A stretch of 64,000 nucleotides of DNA, taken from Streptomyces roseoverticillatus. Its GTDB lineage: Bacteria; Actinomycetota; Actinomycetes; Streptomycetales; Streptomycetaceae. Position numbers and translations under genes: made by a program. Shown piece after piece: positions 56,707 to 64,000 of the stretch. The notes below the pieces were generated by a model, which made no database searches, was not told where the DNA came from, and worked only from the letters and a program-made list of their open reading frames with translations. The stretch is taken from positions 76,814 to 140,813 of the forward strand of contig NZ_JOFL01000014.1 of the NCBI RefSeq assembly GCF_000719265.1, written 5' to 3'. Position 1 is the stretch's first letter. Each line of letters opens with the position of its first letter.

Positions 56707-58374
56707 TTGAGTACCGAACAGGGTTCCCACTCGAATTACCGCCGGACCTTGGGCACGACGGCCCTGACGGCCGTCGGTCTCGGGTCGATCATCGGCTCCG
56801 GCTGGCTTTTCGGTGCCGAGCGCGCCGCTGTTCTGGCCGGGCCGGCCGCCATCTTCGCCTGGGTCATCGGCGCCATCGTGGCGCTGACCATCGCCCTCAC
56901 CTACACCGAGCTCGGCTCGATGTTCCCGAAGGCCGGCGGCATGGTGCGCTACGGCCAGTACTCGCACGGCTCGCTGGCCGGCTACATGGCGGCCTGGGCC
57001 AACTGGATCGCCATCGTCTCCGTGATCCCGGGTGAGGCGACCGCCTCGATCCAGTACATGAGCTCGTGGAAGTTCGACTGGGCGGGCAAGCTCTTCGACG
57101 GCAAGGAGCTCACGGGCACCGGCCTCGCCGCCGCCAGCGTCCTGGTCGTCTTCTACTTCTTCCTGAACTGGTTCGCGATCACCCTGTTCGCCAAGACGAA
57201 CAACGCGATCACCGTGTTCAAGGTCGTCGTGCCGGCGCTCACCGCGGGCGCGCTGATCTTCGCGCACTTCGACACCAGCAACGTCGGCTCCGCCCACGGC
57301 GGCTTCGCCCCCAACGGCTGGAGCGCCGTCTTCAGCGCCGTCGCCGTCGCGGGCATCGTCTGGGCCTTCAACGGCTTCCAGTCGCCGCTGAACATGGCCG
57401 GCGAGGCCCGCAACCCGGGCAAGTCGCTGCCGAAGGCCGTCGTCGGCTCCATCCTGATCGCGCTGGTCATCTACATCGCGCTGCAGGTCGCCTTCCTGAT
57501 GGCCGTCCCGGCCGCGGACCTCTCCGGCGGCTGGAACACGCTGGCCTACAAGTCGCCGCTGGCCGACCTCTCCATCACCTGGGGCCTGAACTGGCTCGCG
57601 CTGCTGCTGTACGCGGACGCCTTCATCTCCCCGTCCGGCACCGGCATGATCTACGCGGCCACCACCTCGCGCATGATCAACGGTGTCCAGGAGAACGGTC
57701 ACCTGCCGAAGGTCTTCGGCAAGGTCGACCCCAAGACCGGTGTGCCGAAGCCGGCCCTGCTGCTCAACCTGGTGATCTCCTTCATCTTCCTGGCCGTCTT
57801 CCGCGGCTGGGGCTCGATCGCCGAGATCGTCGGTGTCGCCACCGTCATCTCGTACATCACCGGCCCCGTCGCCGTGATGTCGCTGCGCCGCCTCGCCCCG
57901 GACATGAAGCGCCCGGTCAAGCTGAAGGCCATGCCGGTCATCGCCCCCATCGCGATGATCTTCGGCTCGCTGGTCATGTACTGGGCCCGCTGGCCGCTGA
58001 CGGGCAAGGTCATCTTCATCATGGCCATCGGCCTGCCGATCTGGGCCTGGTACGAGCTGCGCAAGCCGTGGGCCGAGCTCAAGCCGCACCTGATGGCCGG
58101 CGCCTGGATGGTCACCTACCTGCTGGTCATGGCCTTCGTCTCGTGGGCCGGCGGCACCGAGTTCGGCGGCCAGGGCTACCTGGCCCAGGGCTGGGACATC
58201 GTGGTCGTCGTCCTGATCGCGCTCGCGTTCTACGCCTGGGGTGTGCGCAGCGCCTGGCGCAACCCGACCCTCGTCGCGACCGAGAAGGAGCTGGCCGCCG
58301 CGGAGGCCGCCGAGGCCGCTGCCGGCTCCGGCGACCCGGAGGCGTCCTCCGAGCCCTCCATGGCGAAGTCGTAG
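56707..58374 (+). CDS. APC-family amino acid permease (second of two in the window)
   Basis: 555 residues. Twelve helices with the APC opening TTALTAVGLGSIIGSGWLFGAERAA, the conserved helix 6 region AVAGIVWAFNGFQSPLNMAGEARNPGKSLPKAV, and SPSGTGMIYAATTSRMINGVQENGHLPKVF, the phrase typical of the YdgF/AspT-like APC subgroup found in Streptomyces and Gram-positive bacteria. A Glu/Ala-rich cytoplasmic tail ends the protein. TTG at 56707 has AAGGAG about ten bases upstream. Substrate unknown. Ends in a hairpin terminator at 58399-58438. Confidence 0.86.
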   Translation: MSTEQGSHSNYRRTLGTTALTAVGLGSIIGSGWLFGAERAAVLAGPAAIFAWVIGAIVALTIALTYTELGSMFPKAGGMVRYGQYSHGSLAGYMAAWANWIAIVSVIPGEATASIQYMSSWKFDWAGKLFDGKELTGTGLAAASVLVVFYFFLNWFAITLFAKTNNAITVFKVVVPALTAGALIFAHFDTSNVGSAHGGFAPNGWSAVFSAVAVAGIVWAFNGFQSPLNMAGEARNPGKSLPKAVVGSILIALVIYIALQVAFLMAVPAADLSGGWNTLAYKSPLADLSITWGLNWLALLLYADAFISPSGTGMIYAATTSRMINGVQENGHLPKVFGKVDPKTGVPKPALLLNLVISFIFLAVFRGWGSIAEIVGVATVISYITGPVAVMSLRRLAPDMKRPVKLKAMPVIAPIAMIFGSLVMYWARWPLTGKVIFIMAIGLPIWAWYELRKPWAELKPHLMAGAWMVTYLLVMAFVSWAGGTEFGGQGYLAQGWDIVVVVLIALAFYAWGVRSAWRNPTLVATEKELAAAEAAEAAAGSGDPEASSEPSMAKS

Positions 58375-58398
58375 CCGGTACGACCTTCCGTGCCGCGC

Positions 58399-58438
58399 AG
58401 GGGCGGCCGAGGGCCCGCAAGGGTCCCCGGCCGCCCCT
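58399..58438 (+). terminator. terminator of the second APC permease gene
   Basis: AGGGGCGGCCG / CGGCCGCCCCT arms of 11 bp, extended by GGGCCC/GGGTCCC pairs, around GCAA. Confidence 0.75.
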
Positions 58439-58608
58439 TCTCGCATCCGCACCCCGGGGGTCCGGTGGCCGAATGCGTGCCTCTTCGTAAAAACACGTAT
58501 CCGCTGCGTAAAGGTCGGGCGTACGCTCGGGCATATGCGTACTGCGGTTTCTCCGGGAAAAGCCAAGGGGTGTGCGCCGGCGCTCGTGGCGGCGGAAAGG
58601 CAGGGGCG

Positions 58609-58791
58609 ATGACAGACAGCGGACCGGTCCTGCCGTGGCTGGTGATCCGCCAGGACGAGAACGGCAACCGCTACCGCGTGGGGCGCTACGCGACCAGGAC
58701 CGAGGCGGAGAAGGTCGTGGGCCGCCTCGACGGCGACGGCGACCGCCGCCGGCTCTACATAGTCGAACGGATGGGCCGCGCCGCGTCTTGA
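58609..58791 (+). CDS. small SPOR-like protein
   Basis: 60 residues. The sequence WLVIRQDENGNRYRVGRYATRTEAEKVVGRLDGDGDRRRLYIVERM has the beta-alpha-beta pattern and RYATRTEAEKV segment of SPOR-type small proteins widespread in Streptomyces. Other SPOR domains bind denuded glycan strands, but this form lacks a signal or anchor, so its role is open. ATG at 58609 follows GGGGC and GGAAAGG. The 5' region contains AT-rich palindromic hexamers and its own promoter after the APC terminator. Confidence 0.7.
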   Translation: MTDSGPVLPWLVIRQDENGNRYRVGRYATRTEAEKVVGRLDGDGDRRRLYIVERMGRAAS

Positions 58792-59241
58792 CCTGCGGCC
58801 GGCGGGGCGGGTCCGCGCGCCGGCTCCGGTGACCGGGCGTTCCGCCGGGCCCGCGCCGTCGTGGTCCCTCGCCGTGGCGGCGGACACTGAGGCTGCGGAT
58901 CGCCGGTGCCGGTGCCGGTGCCGTGTCCGGGGTCGCCGGAACACCGCCCGCCGCGGGGGGCATCGCGCCGTTTGCGGCGGGGTGATTTCTCCGGCCGTCG
59001 CGGCAGGTAGTCCCGCCGCAGCGGTGAGGTACCACGACGCTGCAGATCGGCGGCGCCGTACTGCCCGTCGGCCCCCTCCGGCCGTCGCGGCAGGTAGTCC
59101 CGCCGCAGCGGTGAGGTACCACGACGCTGCAGATCGGCGGCGCCGTACTGCCCGTCGGCCCGGTGCCTGCCGCTGCGTGAAGGCGTCGCGGGCCACCGCC
59201 CCCGGTGAGGCGCCGGCGGCCAGGCGCCTACGCTGCTCTGC
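58792..59241. other. repeat-filled gap before the Nudix gene
   Basis: 450 bp without a supported gene. It holds a dispersed repeat copy at 58842-58883, an 87-bp tandem duplication at 58991-59161 and, at the right end, the leaderless promoter of the Nudix gene. Confidence 0.6.
58991..59161. repeat. 87-bp period tandem duplication
   Basis: Copies 58991-59077 and 59078-59161 match without mismatch over 84 bp. Each copy is an inverted member of the dispersed GC-rich family (contains the complement of CGTCGTGGTAC..CCGC..CGGCGG). Confidence 0.85.
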
Positions 59242-59646
59242 ATGACGAACGTACGCGTGGTCGTGGGCGCAGCCCTCTTCGACGGAGGGCGCCTGCTCGC
59301 CGCACGGCGGAGCGCTCCGCCCGAGCTCGCCGGCCGCTGGGAGCTGCCCGGCGGCAAGCTGGAGCCCGGCGAGAGCGCCGAGCAGGCGCTCGTCCGCGAG
59401 CTGCGCGAGGAGCTCGGCGTGGAGGCCGAGCCGCTGGAGCGCGTGGGCGGCGAGTGGCCGTTGCGCCCGCCGTACGTGCTGCACGTGTGGACGGCCCGGC
59501 TGCTCGCGGGCGAGGCGCGCCCGCTCCAGGACCACGACGAGCTGCGCTGGCTCACCCCCGATGAGGTCGGCGACGTGGACTGGCTCGATCAGGACCGCCC
59601 CGCGGTGGCGCTCGCGGCGGGGCTGCTCCGGCGCGCGGAGGCGTGA
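59242..59646 (+). CDS. Nudix hydrolase (MutT/CTP-like)
   Basis: 134 residues. Complete Nudix box in WELPGGKLEPGESAEQALVRELREELGVEAE (GX5EX7REUXEEXGU), with the catalytic Glu residues in place, and an N-terminal VVVGAALFDGGRLLAARRSAPPELAGRW typical of 8-oxo-dGTP or 5-methyl-CTP pyrophosphatases (MutT/NudG). Cleans oxidised or modified nucleotides from the pool. ATG at 59242 is seven bases after TACGCT, so the transcript is probably leaderless. Short and complete; preceded by the tandem repeats. Confidence 0.9.
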   Translation: MTNVRVVVGAALFDGGRLLAARRSAPPELAGRWELPGGKLEPGESAEQALVRELREELGVEAEPLERVGGEWPLRPPYVLHVWTARLLAGEARPLQDHDELRWLTPDEVGDVDWLDQDRPAVALAAGLLRRAEA

Positions 59647-59798
59647 GCGGGGCGCATTTCGCTACGCCATCTGCCGCACTGGTGACCAGCTCGGACCGCC
59701 GGAGAAGGTAGTCACCACCCCATACCGGGTATGTGCTGATTATTCACCCTGAACCGGGTAAACCCGGCGGGTCCGCAGCGGTCTGGGAAGTGGTCGGC

Positions 59799-60230
59799 GT
59801 GAACGACAGCGCAGGGACCTTGGCGTCGACGCCCGGCTTCGCCGAATGGAGCTTCCCTGCCGAGCCCGGGGCCGTCCGCACCGCCCGCACCCTCGTCCGC
59901 GACACCCTGCACGACTGGGGCATGGACGGCGTCACCGATGTGACGGTGCTGCTGGTCAGCGAGCTCGTCACCAACTCCCTGCGGTACGCGAGCGGACCGA
60001 TCGGGGTAAGGATGTACTCCCACGCGGGGCCCACCCTTCTGGTGGAGGTCTCCGACCCGCTCCCCGACCCGCCCCGCGAGCGCGTGGCCGACCCCGACGA
60101 CGAGGGCGGACGCGGTCTGCAGCTCGTTGCATGCGCCTCCCGCCGCTGGGGAACCCGACGGGGCAGGACCGGGAAGACCGTGTGGTTCGAACTGGGCTTG
60201 CCCGGCCACCCGCACGGGGATGACCCATAG
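59799..60230 (+). CDS. ATP-binding protein, anti-sigma-factor type (HATPase_c)
   Basis: 143 residues, a stand-alone HATPase_c_2 domain related to RsbW/SpoIIAB. N box in VTVLLVSELVTNSLRYASGPI, G1 box in DPDDEGGRGLQLVACASRRWGTR and final TGKTVWFELGLPGH. Such proteins bind and phosphorylate anti-anti-sigma partners. GTG at 59799 has GGAAG eight bases upstream and is preferred to the in-frame ATG at 59733, which lacks a site. It sits just before a PAS-GAF-SpoIIE phosphatase that carries its own HATPase domain, so a common pathway is likely. Confidence 0.83.
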   Translation: MNDSAGTLASTPGFAEWSFPAEPGAVRTARTLVRDTLHDWGMDGVTDVTVLLVSELVTNSLRYASGPIGVRMYSHAGPTLLVEVSDPLPDPPRERVADPDDEGGRGLQLVACASRRWGTRRGRTGKTVWFELGLPGHPHGDDP

Positions 60231-60340
60231 CGGGTTGAGACCGTGCTGTGATCGTGAAGTCCGTGTTCCGAAGGGCCCCTGTGCTGGATACTCGGCCTTC
60301 TGATGCCGGTGCGAGCACAAGAGCCGGAGGGGACGGGCAC

Positions 60341-62953
60341 GTGAGCGAAAAGCCAGCGGGTGCGGCGGGCGGTTCGGCGCAGGGATCGCGCGCCGTGGAG
60401 ATGTGGCAGAACAACCCGCCCGGATCCCTCTACGACTACATCCGCGTCGCCTCCTTCTCCCTCGGGCCCGACGGCCGGATCGAGCAGTGGAGCGAGCGCG
60501 CCGCCGAGCTCTTCGGGATAACGGCCCGGCACGCCGTCGGCAAGGACCCGCTGGAGGTGCTGGCCCCGGCCGGAGCGCACGGCCGTCCCCAGCCCGCCGC
60601 ACCATTCATCGGCGAGGGCGGCCTCGACGGGCGCGAGTGGACGGGCCTGATCCCGTATCAGCGAGGCGGCGGTCACGACGCCCCTGACGGCCGGTCAGTG
60701 CCCGTCGGCGGTGAGCCGTCCGGCCTCGCCGAGATCTACGTGATGCCCACGCAGAACGAGCGCGGGGAGCGCGCCGCGCTCTGCGTCGCCGTCGACGTCC
60801 GGGCGCTGCGCGGAATAGAGACCGACATCGCGGCCTCCGAAGCCGTTTTCGGCCAATCTCCGCTGGGATTCTTCTTCTTCGGCACCGACCTCACGCTGCT
60901 GCGCGTCAACGAGAGCTTCGCCCAGACCTTCGGCCGCCCCGCCGACTGGCACCGCGGCCGCACCCCGCACGACTTCCTGCCCCGCGGCGAGGCCGAGCGG
61001 CTCACCGCCGCCCTGCGCCAAGTCCTCGACAGCGGAAAGCCCGTGTCGGACATTCAGCTGGTCGGCCCCGTGCCCGGGCACGCCGAGCGCCGCCGCTGGT
61101 CGGTCTCGCTCTACCGGCTGCACAGCGGCAGCGGGCGGCCCATCGGCGTCGCCGCCCTCGCCACCGACGTCACCGGCCGGCGCCGCGCCGAGCGCGAGGC
61201 CGCCGGCGTCCGCCGCAACCTGGCCCTGCTCAACGAGGCCGGCGCGCGCATCGGCAACTCCCTGGACCTGGAGACCACCGCCCGCGAGCTGCTGGACGTC
61301 GCCGTCCCCCAGTTCTGCGACCTCGCCTCCGTCGACCTCTACCAGGGCCTCCTCGCCGGCGACGAGGCCCCGCCCGGGCTCGCCGACGGCAGCGCCGAGC
61401 TGCGCCGCGTCGCCTACGCCAGCGCGGTCTCCGGGGCGCCCGTGGCCGGCGGCGAGAAGCCCGTCCAGGTCGGCGAGGTGCACCGCTACGCCTTCCACTC
61501 GCCGTGCGCCGCGGCGCTGCGCACCGCGCAGGTGCAGGTCATCCCGCGGCAGGAGGGCGAGGACGGGCCGGAGCTCGGCGCCGTCGTGCAGTCCACCCTC
61601 GCCGTGCCGATGGTCGCCCGCGACACGGTGGTGGGGCTCGCGCAGTTCTCCCGTACGAAGGGCAGCGAGCCGTTCGGCGAACGCGACACCGCCCTCGCCG
61701 TCGAACTGGCCGCCCGCGCCGCCGTCTGCATCGACAACGCCCGCCTCTACCGGCGCGAGCACGAACGCGCCGTCATCCTCCAGCGCAGCCTGCTGCCTCC
61801 CGGCGACCCCGAGGCCGCCGGCCTGGAGATCGCCTGCCGCTACCTGCCCGCCAACGCCGCCACCGAGGTCGGCGGCGACTGGTTCGACGTCATTGAGCTC
61901 CCCGGGCACCGCACGGCCCTCGTCGTCGGCGACGTCATGGGCCGCGGCCTGCGCGCCGCCGTCGCCATGGGCGAGCTGCGCACCGCCGTCCGCACCCTGG
62001 CCATGCTCGACCTGGAGCCGGCGGAGGTCCTCTCCGCCCTCGACGAGATCGCCCACGGGCTCGGCCGCCCCGGCGGCGGGCAGTCCTCCACGCGCGGCGT
62101 ACGCGGCGGGGTGCGGGCCGCCGACCTCTCCGAGGTCTACCTGGCCACCTGCGTCTACGCCGTCTACGACCCCGTCACCCGGCGCTGCACCATCGCCAAC
62201 GCCGGCCACCTCCCGCCCGTCCTCGTCAAGGCCGGCCGCCCCGCCGAGCTGCTCGACGTCCAGCCCGGCATGCCGCTCGGCGTCGGCGGCGAGCTCTTCG
62301 AGGAAACGGTCGTCGACCTGCCCGACGGCGCCCTGCTGGCCCTCTACACGGACGGCCTGGTCGAATCCCGCGACCACGCCCTGGACGAGGGCCTGGATGC
62401 CTTCCGCGAGGCCCTCACGGGCCCCTCCCGCCCCCTGGAGGAGGTCTGCGAGCACGTCCTCGGCGCGCTCGACACCCACCACGGCGAGGACGACATCGCC
62501 CTCCTCATGGCCCGCCTCCGCGGCCTCCCCGACGAGCACGTGGGCGACTGGACGCTCCCCGCCGAACCCCGCTCCGTCGCCCGCGCCCGCGAACTCGCCC
62601 GGGAACAGCTCCCGCAGTGGGGCCTGGACAACCTCGTCGACACCACCGAACTGCTGGTCAGCGAGCTCGTCACGAACGCCCTCCGCTACGGCGAGGGAGA
62701 AATCCGTCTGCGGTTGCTGCTGGACCGCACCCTCGTCTGCGAGGTCTGGGACGGCGGCCTCGTCCAGCCCCGTCGGCGGCGCGCCCGCGACACCGACGAG
62801 GGCGGGCGGGGCCTGCAACTCGTCGGCATGCTCAGCGCGGCCTGGGGCAGCCGCCGCACCCCCCACGGCAAGACCGTCTGGTTCGAGCTGGCCCTCCCGG
62901 ACGGCGAGTTCCCGGCACCGGACGCGGTGGAGGCGCTGCTGAGCCTGTACTGA
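60341..62953 (+). CDS. PAS-GAF-SpoIIE phosphatase with HATPase domain
   Basis: 870 residues. One PAS domain near the N-terminus (YDYIRVASFSLGPDGRIEQWSERAAELFGIT), a second PAS (FGQSPLGFFFFGTDLTLLRVNESFAQTFGRPADW), a GAF domain (LLNEAGARIGNSLDLETTARELLDVAVPQFCDLA), a SpoIIE/PPM phosphatase ([65 protein letters not shown]) and a C-terminal HATPase_c (LLVSELVTNALRYGEGEIRL, TDEGGRGLQLVGMLSAAWGS). The acidic metal ligands are intact. GTG at 60341 has GGAGGGG eight bases upstream and is preferred to the GTG at 60248. Soluble sensor-phosphatase of a sigma-factor partner switch; signal unknown. Confidence 0.9.
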   Translation: MSEKPAGAAGGSAQGSRAVEMWQNNPPGSLYDYIRVASFSLGPDGRIEQWSERAAELFGITARHAVGKDPLEVLAPAGAHGRPQPAAPFIGEGGLDGREWTGLIPYQRGGGHDAPDGRSVPVGGEPSGLAEIYVMPTQNERGERAALCVAVDVRALRGIETDIAASEAVFGQSPLGFFFFGTDLTLLRVNESFAQTFGRPADWHRGRTPHDFLPRGEAERLTAALRQVLDSGKPVSDIQLVGPVPGHAERRRWSVSLYRLHSGSGRPIGVAALATDVTGRRRAEREAAGVRRNLALLNEAGARIGNSLDLETTARELLDVAVPQFCDLASVDLYQGLLAGDEAPPGLADGSAELRRVAYASAVSGAPVAGGEKPVQVGEVHRYAFHSPCAAALRTAQVQVIPRQEGEDGPELGAVVQSTLAVPMVARDTVVGLAQFSRTKGSEPFGERDTALAVELAARAAVCIDNARLYRREHERAVILQRSLLPPGDPEAAGLEIACRYLPANAATEVGGDWFDVIELPGHRTALVVGDVMGRGLRAAVAMGELRTAVRTLAMLDLEPAEVLSALDEIAHGLGRPGGGQSSTRGVRGGVRAADLSEVYLATCVYAVYDPVTRRCTIANAGHLPPVLVKAGRPAELLDVQPGMPLGVGGELFEETVVDLPDGALLALYTDGLVESRDHALDEGLDAFREALTGPSRPLEEVCEHVLGALDTHHGEDDIALLMARLRGLPDEHVGDWTLPAEPRSVARARELAREQLPQWGLDNLVDTTELLVSELVTNALRYGEGEIRLRLLLDRTLVCEVWDGGLVQPRRRRARDTDEGGRGLQLVGMLSAAWGSRRTPHGKTVWFELALPDGEFPAPDAVEALLSLY

Positions 62954-62995
62954 CGGCCGCCGGAGCGGTGGGCGGCGGGGGCGGCGGGCGGCCGT
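62953..62995 (+). terminator. hairpin after the PAS-GAF-SpoIIE gene
   Basis: ACGGCCGCC / GGCGGCCGT, 9-bp perfect arms with a long G-rich loop, starting at the last base of the stop codon. Confidence 0.4.
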
Positions 62996-63013
62996 GCGTG
63001 GTGTGATGGCGCC

Positions 63014-63415
63014 GTGAGCCGCACCCGTACCGCCGCCGAGGACAGCAACCGCCGCATGCTGCGGGCCCGGGACGCGATGGACCGCGCGTACGCGCAGCCG
63101 CTGGACGTCCCGGCCCTGGCCCGCATCGCCCACGTCTCGGAGGCGCACTTCACCCGCACCTTCCGGGCCGTGTTCGGCGAGACGCCGCACCGGTACCTGC
63201 AGCGCCGCCGCGTCGAACGGGCCATGTTCCTGCTCCGGGAGACCGACCGCAGCGTGACCGACATCTGCTTCGAGGTCGGCTTCGGCAGCCCGGGGACCTT
63301 CAGCCGCACGTTCCGCGACATCGTCGGCCGGTCGCCAAGGACGTACCGCAAGGAGGCGGTGTCCGCGGCCGTGCCGACGTGCTTCGCGATGGCGTGGACG
63401 CGGCCGAGCGTGTGA
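63014..63415 (+). CDS. AraC-family transcriptional regulator (short form)
   Basis: 133 residues, consisting of just the two-HTH AraC DNA-binding domain: LDVPALARIAHVSEAHFTRTFRAVFGETPHRYLQRRRVERAMFLLRETDRSVTDICFEVGFGSPGTFSRTFRDIVGRSPRTYRKE. It lacks the usual cupin effector part, as in SoxS/MarA-like short regulators and in Streptomyces regulators paired with VOC proteins. The C-terminus is a short non-conserved tail. GTG at 63014. The VOC gene begins 60 bp downstream with its own promoter and is the likely target. Confidence 0.87.
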   Translation: MSRTRTAAEDSNRRMLRARDAMDRAYAQPLDVPALARIAHVSEAHFTRTFRAVFGETPHRYLQRRRVERAMFLLRETDRSVTDICFEVGFGSPGTFSRTFRDIVGRSPRTYRKEAVSAAVPTCFAMAWTRPSV

Positions 63416-63475
63416 CGGGCTGACCGAGCAGTTTCGGATAAGTTTTTGTCAGACCCGCCCCGTAGCGTGGTGCCC

Positions 63476-63889
63476 ATGTTCAACGCCATCACGCAATCGC
63501 AGATATACGTCCTCGACCAGGACGAGGCCCTCGACTTCTACGTCGGCAAGCTCGGCCTGGAGGTCGCCGCCGACGTCGACTTGGGCTTCATGCGCTGGCT
63601 GACCGTCAGCGTCCCCGGCCACCCGGAACGCCAGATCCTCCTGGAGAAGCCGGGCGCCCCGGCGATGTCCGAGGAGACGGCTCAGCAGGTCCGCGAGCTG
63701 GTGACCAAGGGCGCGATGGGCGGCTGGCTCATCCTCACCACGGACGACTGCCGCGGCACGTACGAGACGCTGGTGGCCCGGGGCGTCGAATTCACCGAGG
63801 AGCCGACCGAGCGCCCGTACGGCATCGACTGCGGCCTCCGCGACCCGTTCGGCAACCGGATCCGCTTCACACAGCCGCGGGGTGCCTAG
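63476..63889 (+). CDS. VOC-family (glyoxalase/bleomycin-resistance-like) protein
   Basis: 137 residues in a vicinal-oxygen-chelate fold: two beta-alpha-beta-beta-beta modules, ITQSQIYVLDQDEALDFYVGKLGLEVAADVDLGFMRWLTVSVPG and GWLILTTDDCRGTYETLVARGVEFTEEPTERPYGIDCGLRDPFGNRIRFTQPR. The metal-ligand pattern of glyoxalase I is incomplete, so it may bind rather than convert a ligand. ATG at 63476 is seven bases after TAGCGT, suggesting a leaderless transcript. The upstream start would add ten residues over the promoter. Its stop overlaps the stop of the next, convergent gene. Confidence 0.87.
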   Translation: MFNAITQSQIYVLDQDEALDFYVGKLGLEVAADVDLGFMRWLTVSVPGHPERQILLEKPGAPAMSEETAQQVRELVTKGAMGGWLILTTDDCRGTYETLVARGVEFTEEPTERPYGIDCGLRDPFGNRIRFTQPRGA

Positions 63890-64000
63890 CGGCTCCCGCC
63901 GGGGAGGGGGAGGCGCGCCCAGACCCGGGTGCCCTCGGTGGCGGCGCCGCTCTTGCTGATGCCCCAGCTGCCGTCGCATTCGTGCACGACGGCGGCGAGG
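63886..64000 (-). CDS. ATP-binding (HATPase_c) protein, C-terminal part
   Basis: The last 37 residues before a TAG at 63886-63888: AAVVHECDGSWGISKSGAATEGTRVWARLPLPGG. This is the typical end of Streptomyces RsbW-like HATPase proteins (small G/W segment then a basic beta strand). The start lies beyond the right edge. It would be the second stand-alone HATPase gene of this neighbourhood, convergent with the VOC gene and overlapping it by 3 bp. Confidence 0.6.
   Translation of the reverse strand, partial: LAAVVHECDGSWGISKSGAATEGTRVWARLPLPGGSR

Noticed and set aside
56608..59535. 975-codon open frame on the minus strand across the APC permease
   Set aside because: Same reason: antisense shadow of a high-GC gene, with no ribosome site or domain.
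58755..59555. 266-codon minus-strand frame containing the 29-residue repeat from the 87-bp duplication
   Set aside because: It is antisense to the Nudix gene and Arg/Ser/Pro-rich; the amino-acid repeat only mirrors the DNA repeat.

Overview
The window looks like chromosomal DNA of a Streptomyces or a close relative. It is very GC-rich, it uses GTG and TTG starts freely, many promoters appear to make leaderless transcripts, and the gene families are typical of the genus: a Wbl protein, SpoIIE-type phosphatases with HATPase domains, PASTA-less bifunctional PBPs, PQQ-repeat Ser/Thr kinases, and an ahpC/ahpD/oxyR cluster. The order ahpD-ahpC-oxyR, fumarases, wbl, glpX, xseAB, ispH, ychF is that of the core arm of Streptomyces chromosomes (known from the family, not compared here).

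Layout. 1-6366: end of a prepilin peptidase gene, a TetR/MFS efflux pair with two matching operators, a probable 6C-type small RNA, an aldo/keto reductase, a cis-prenyltransferase and a PIN-PhoH ATPase. 6367-7476: a long structured leader and a secreted SLT lytic transglycosylase. 7477-19430: mostly accessory DNA. It holds an IS605-type TnpB nuclease gene divergent from a tiny AlpA-like HTH gene, a decayed DDE transposase, an AI-2E-family permease (probably core), then an AT-richer stretch of secreted or anchored proteins that includes a 1348-residue protein with SLT-like and SGNH-hydrolase domains, a putative 61-residue secreted peptide and another transposase scrap. 19431-34490: the oxidative-stress cluster ahpD-ahpC/oxyR, a PadR-ABC-FtsX operon with a large nested operator, a class A PBP, two tandem Ser/Thr kinases with PQQ propellers, and a catalase. 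34491-47495: a SpoIIE/HATPase phosphatase, a methyltransferase, a DUF402 protein, class II and class I fumarases flanking an SGNH hydrolase with a ricin lectin domain, a DUF1707 envelope-stress protein, wblI, glpX and a DUF4245 membrane protein. 47496-55448: nitroreductase, exonuclease VII (xseA-xseB), an amino-acid permease, ispH, polyphosphate glucokinase, a DUF6542 membrane protein and ychF. 55449-64000: a GntR regulator, a second APC permease, a SPOR-like small protein, a Nudix hydrolase, an anti-sigma-type ATPase, a PAS-GAF-SpoIIE phosphatase, AraC and VOC proteins, and the end of another HATPase gene.

The genes serve three visible themes: envelope building and remodelling (PBP, cis-prenyltransferase, SLT and SGNH enzymes, PQQ kinases), oxidative defence (AhpC/AhpD/OxyR, catalase, nitroreductase) and partner-switching signalling (two SpoIIE phosphatases and two HATPases). 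Non-coding DNA is unusually rich in symmetric sites. A family of roughly 50-bp GC-rich repeats is scattered through the right-hand two thirds, sometimes inside genes. No tRNA, rRNA or CRISPR array was seen.
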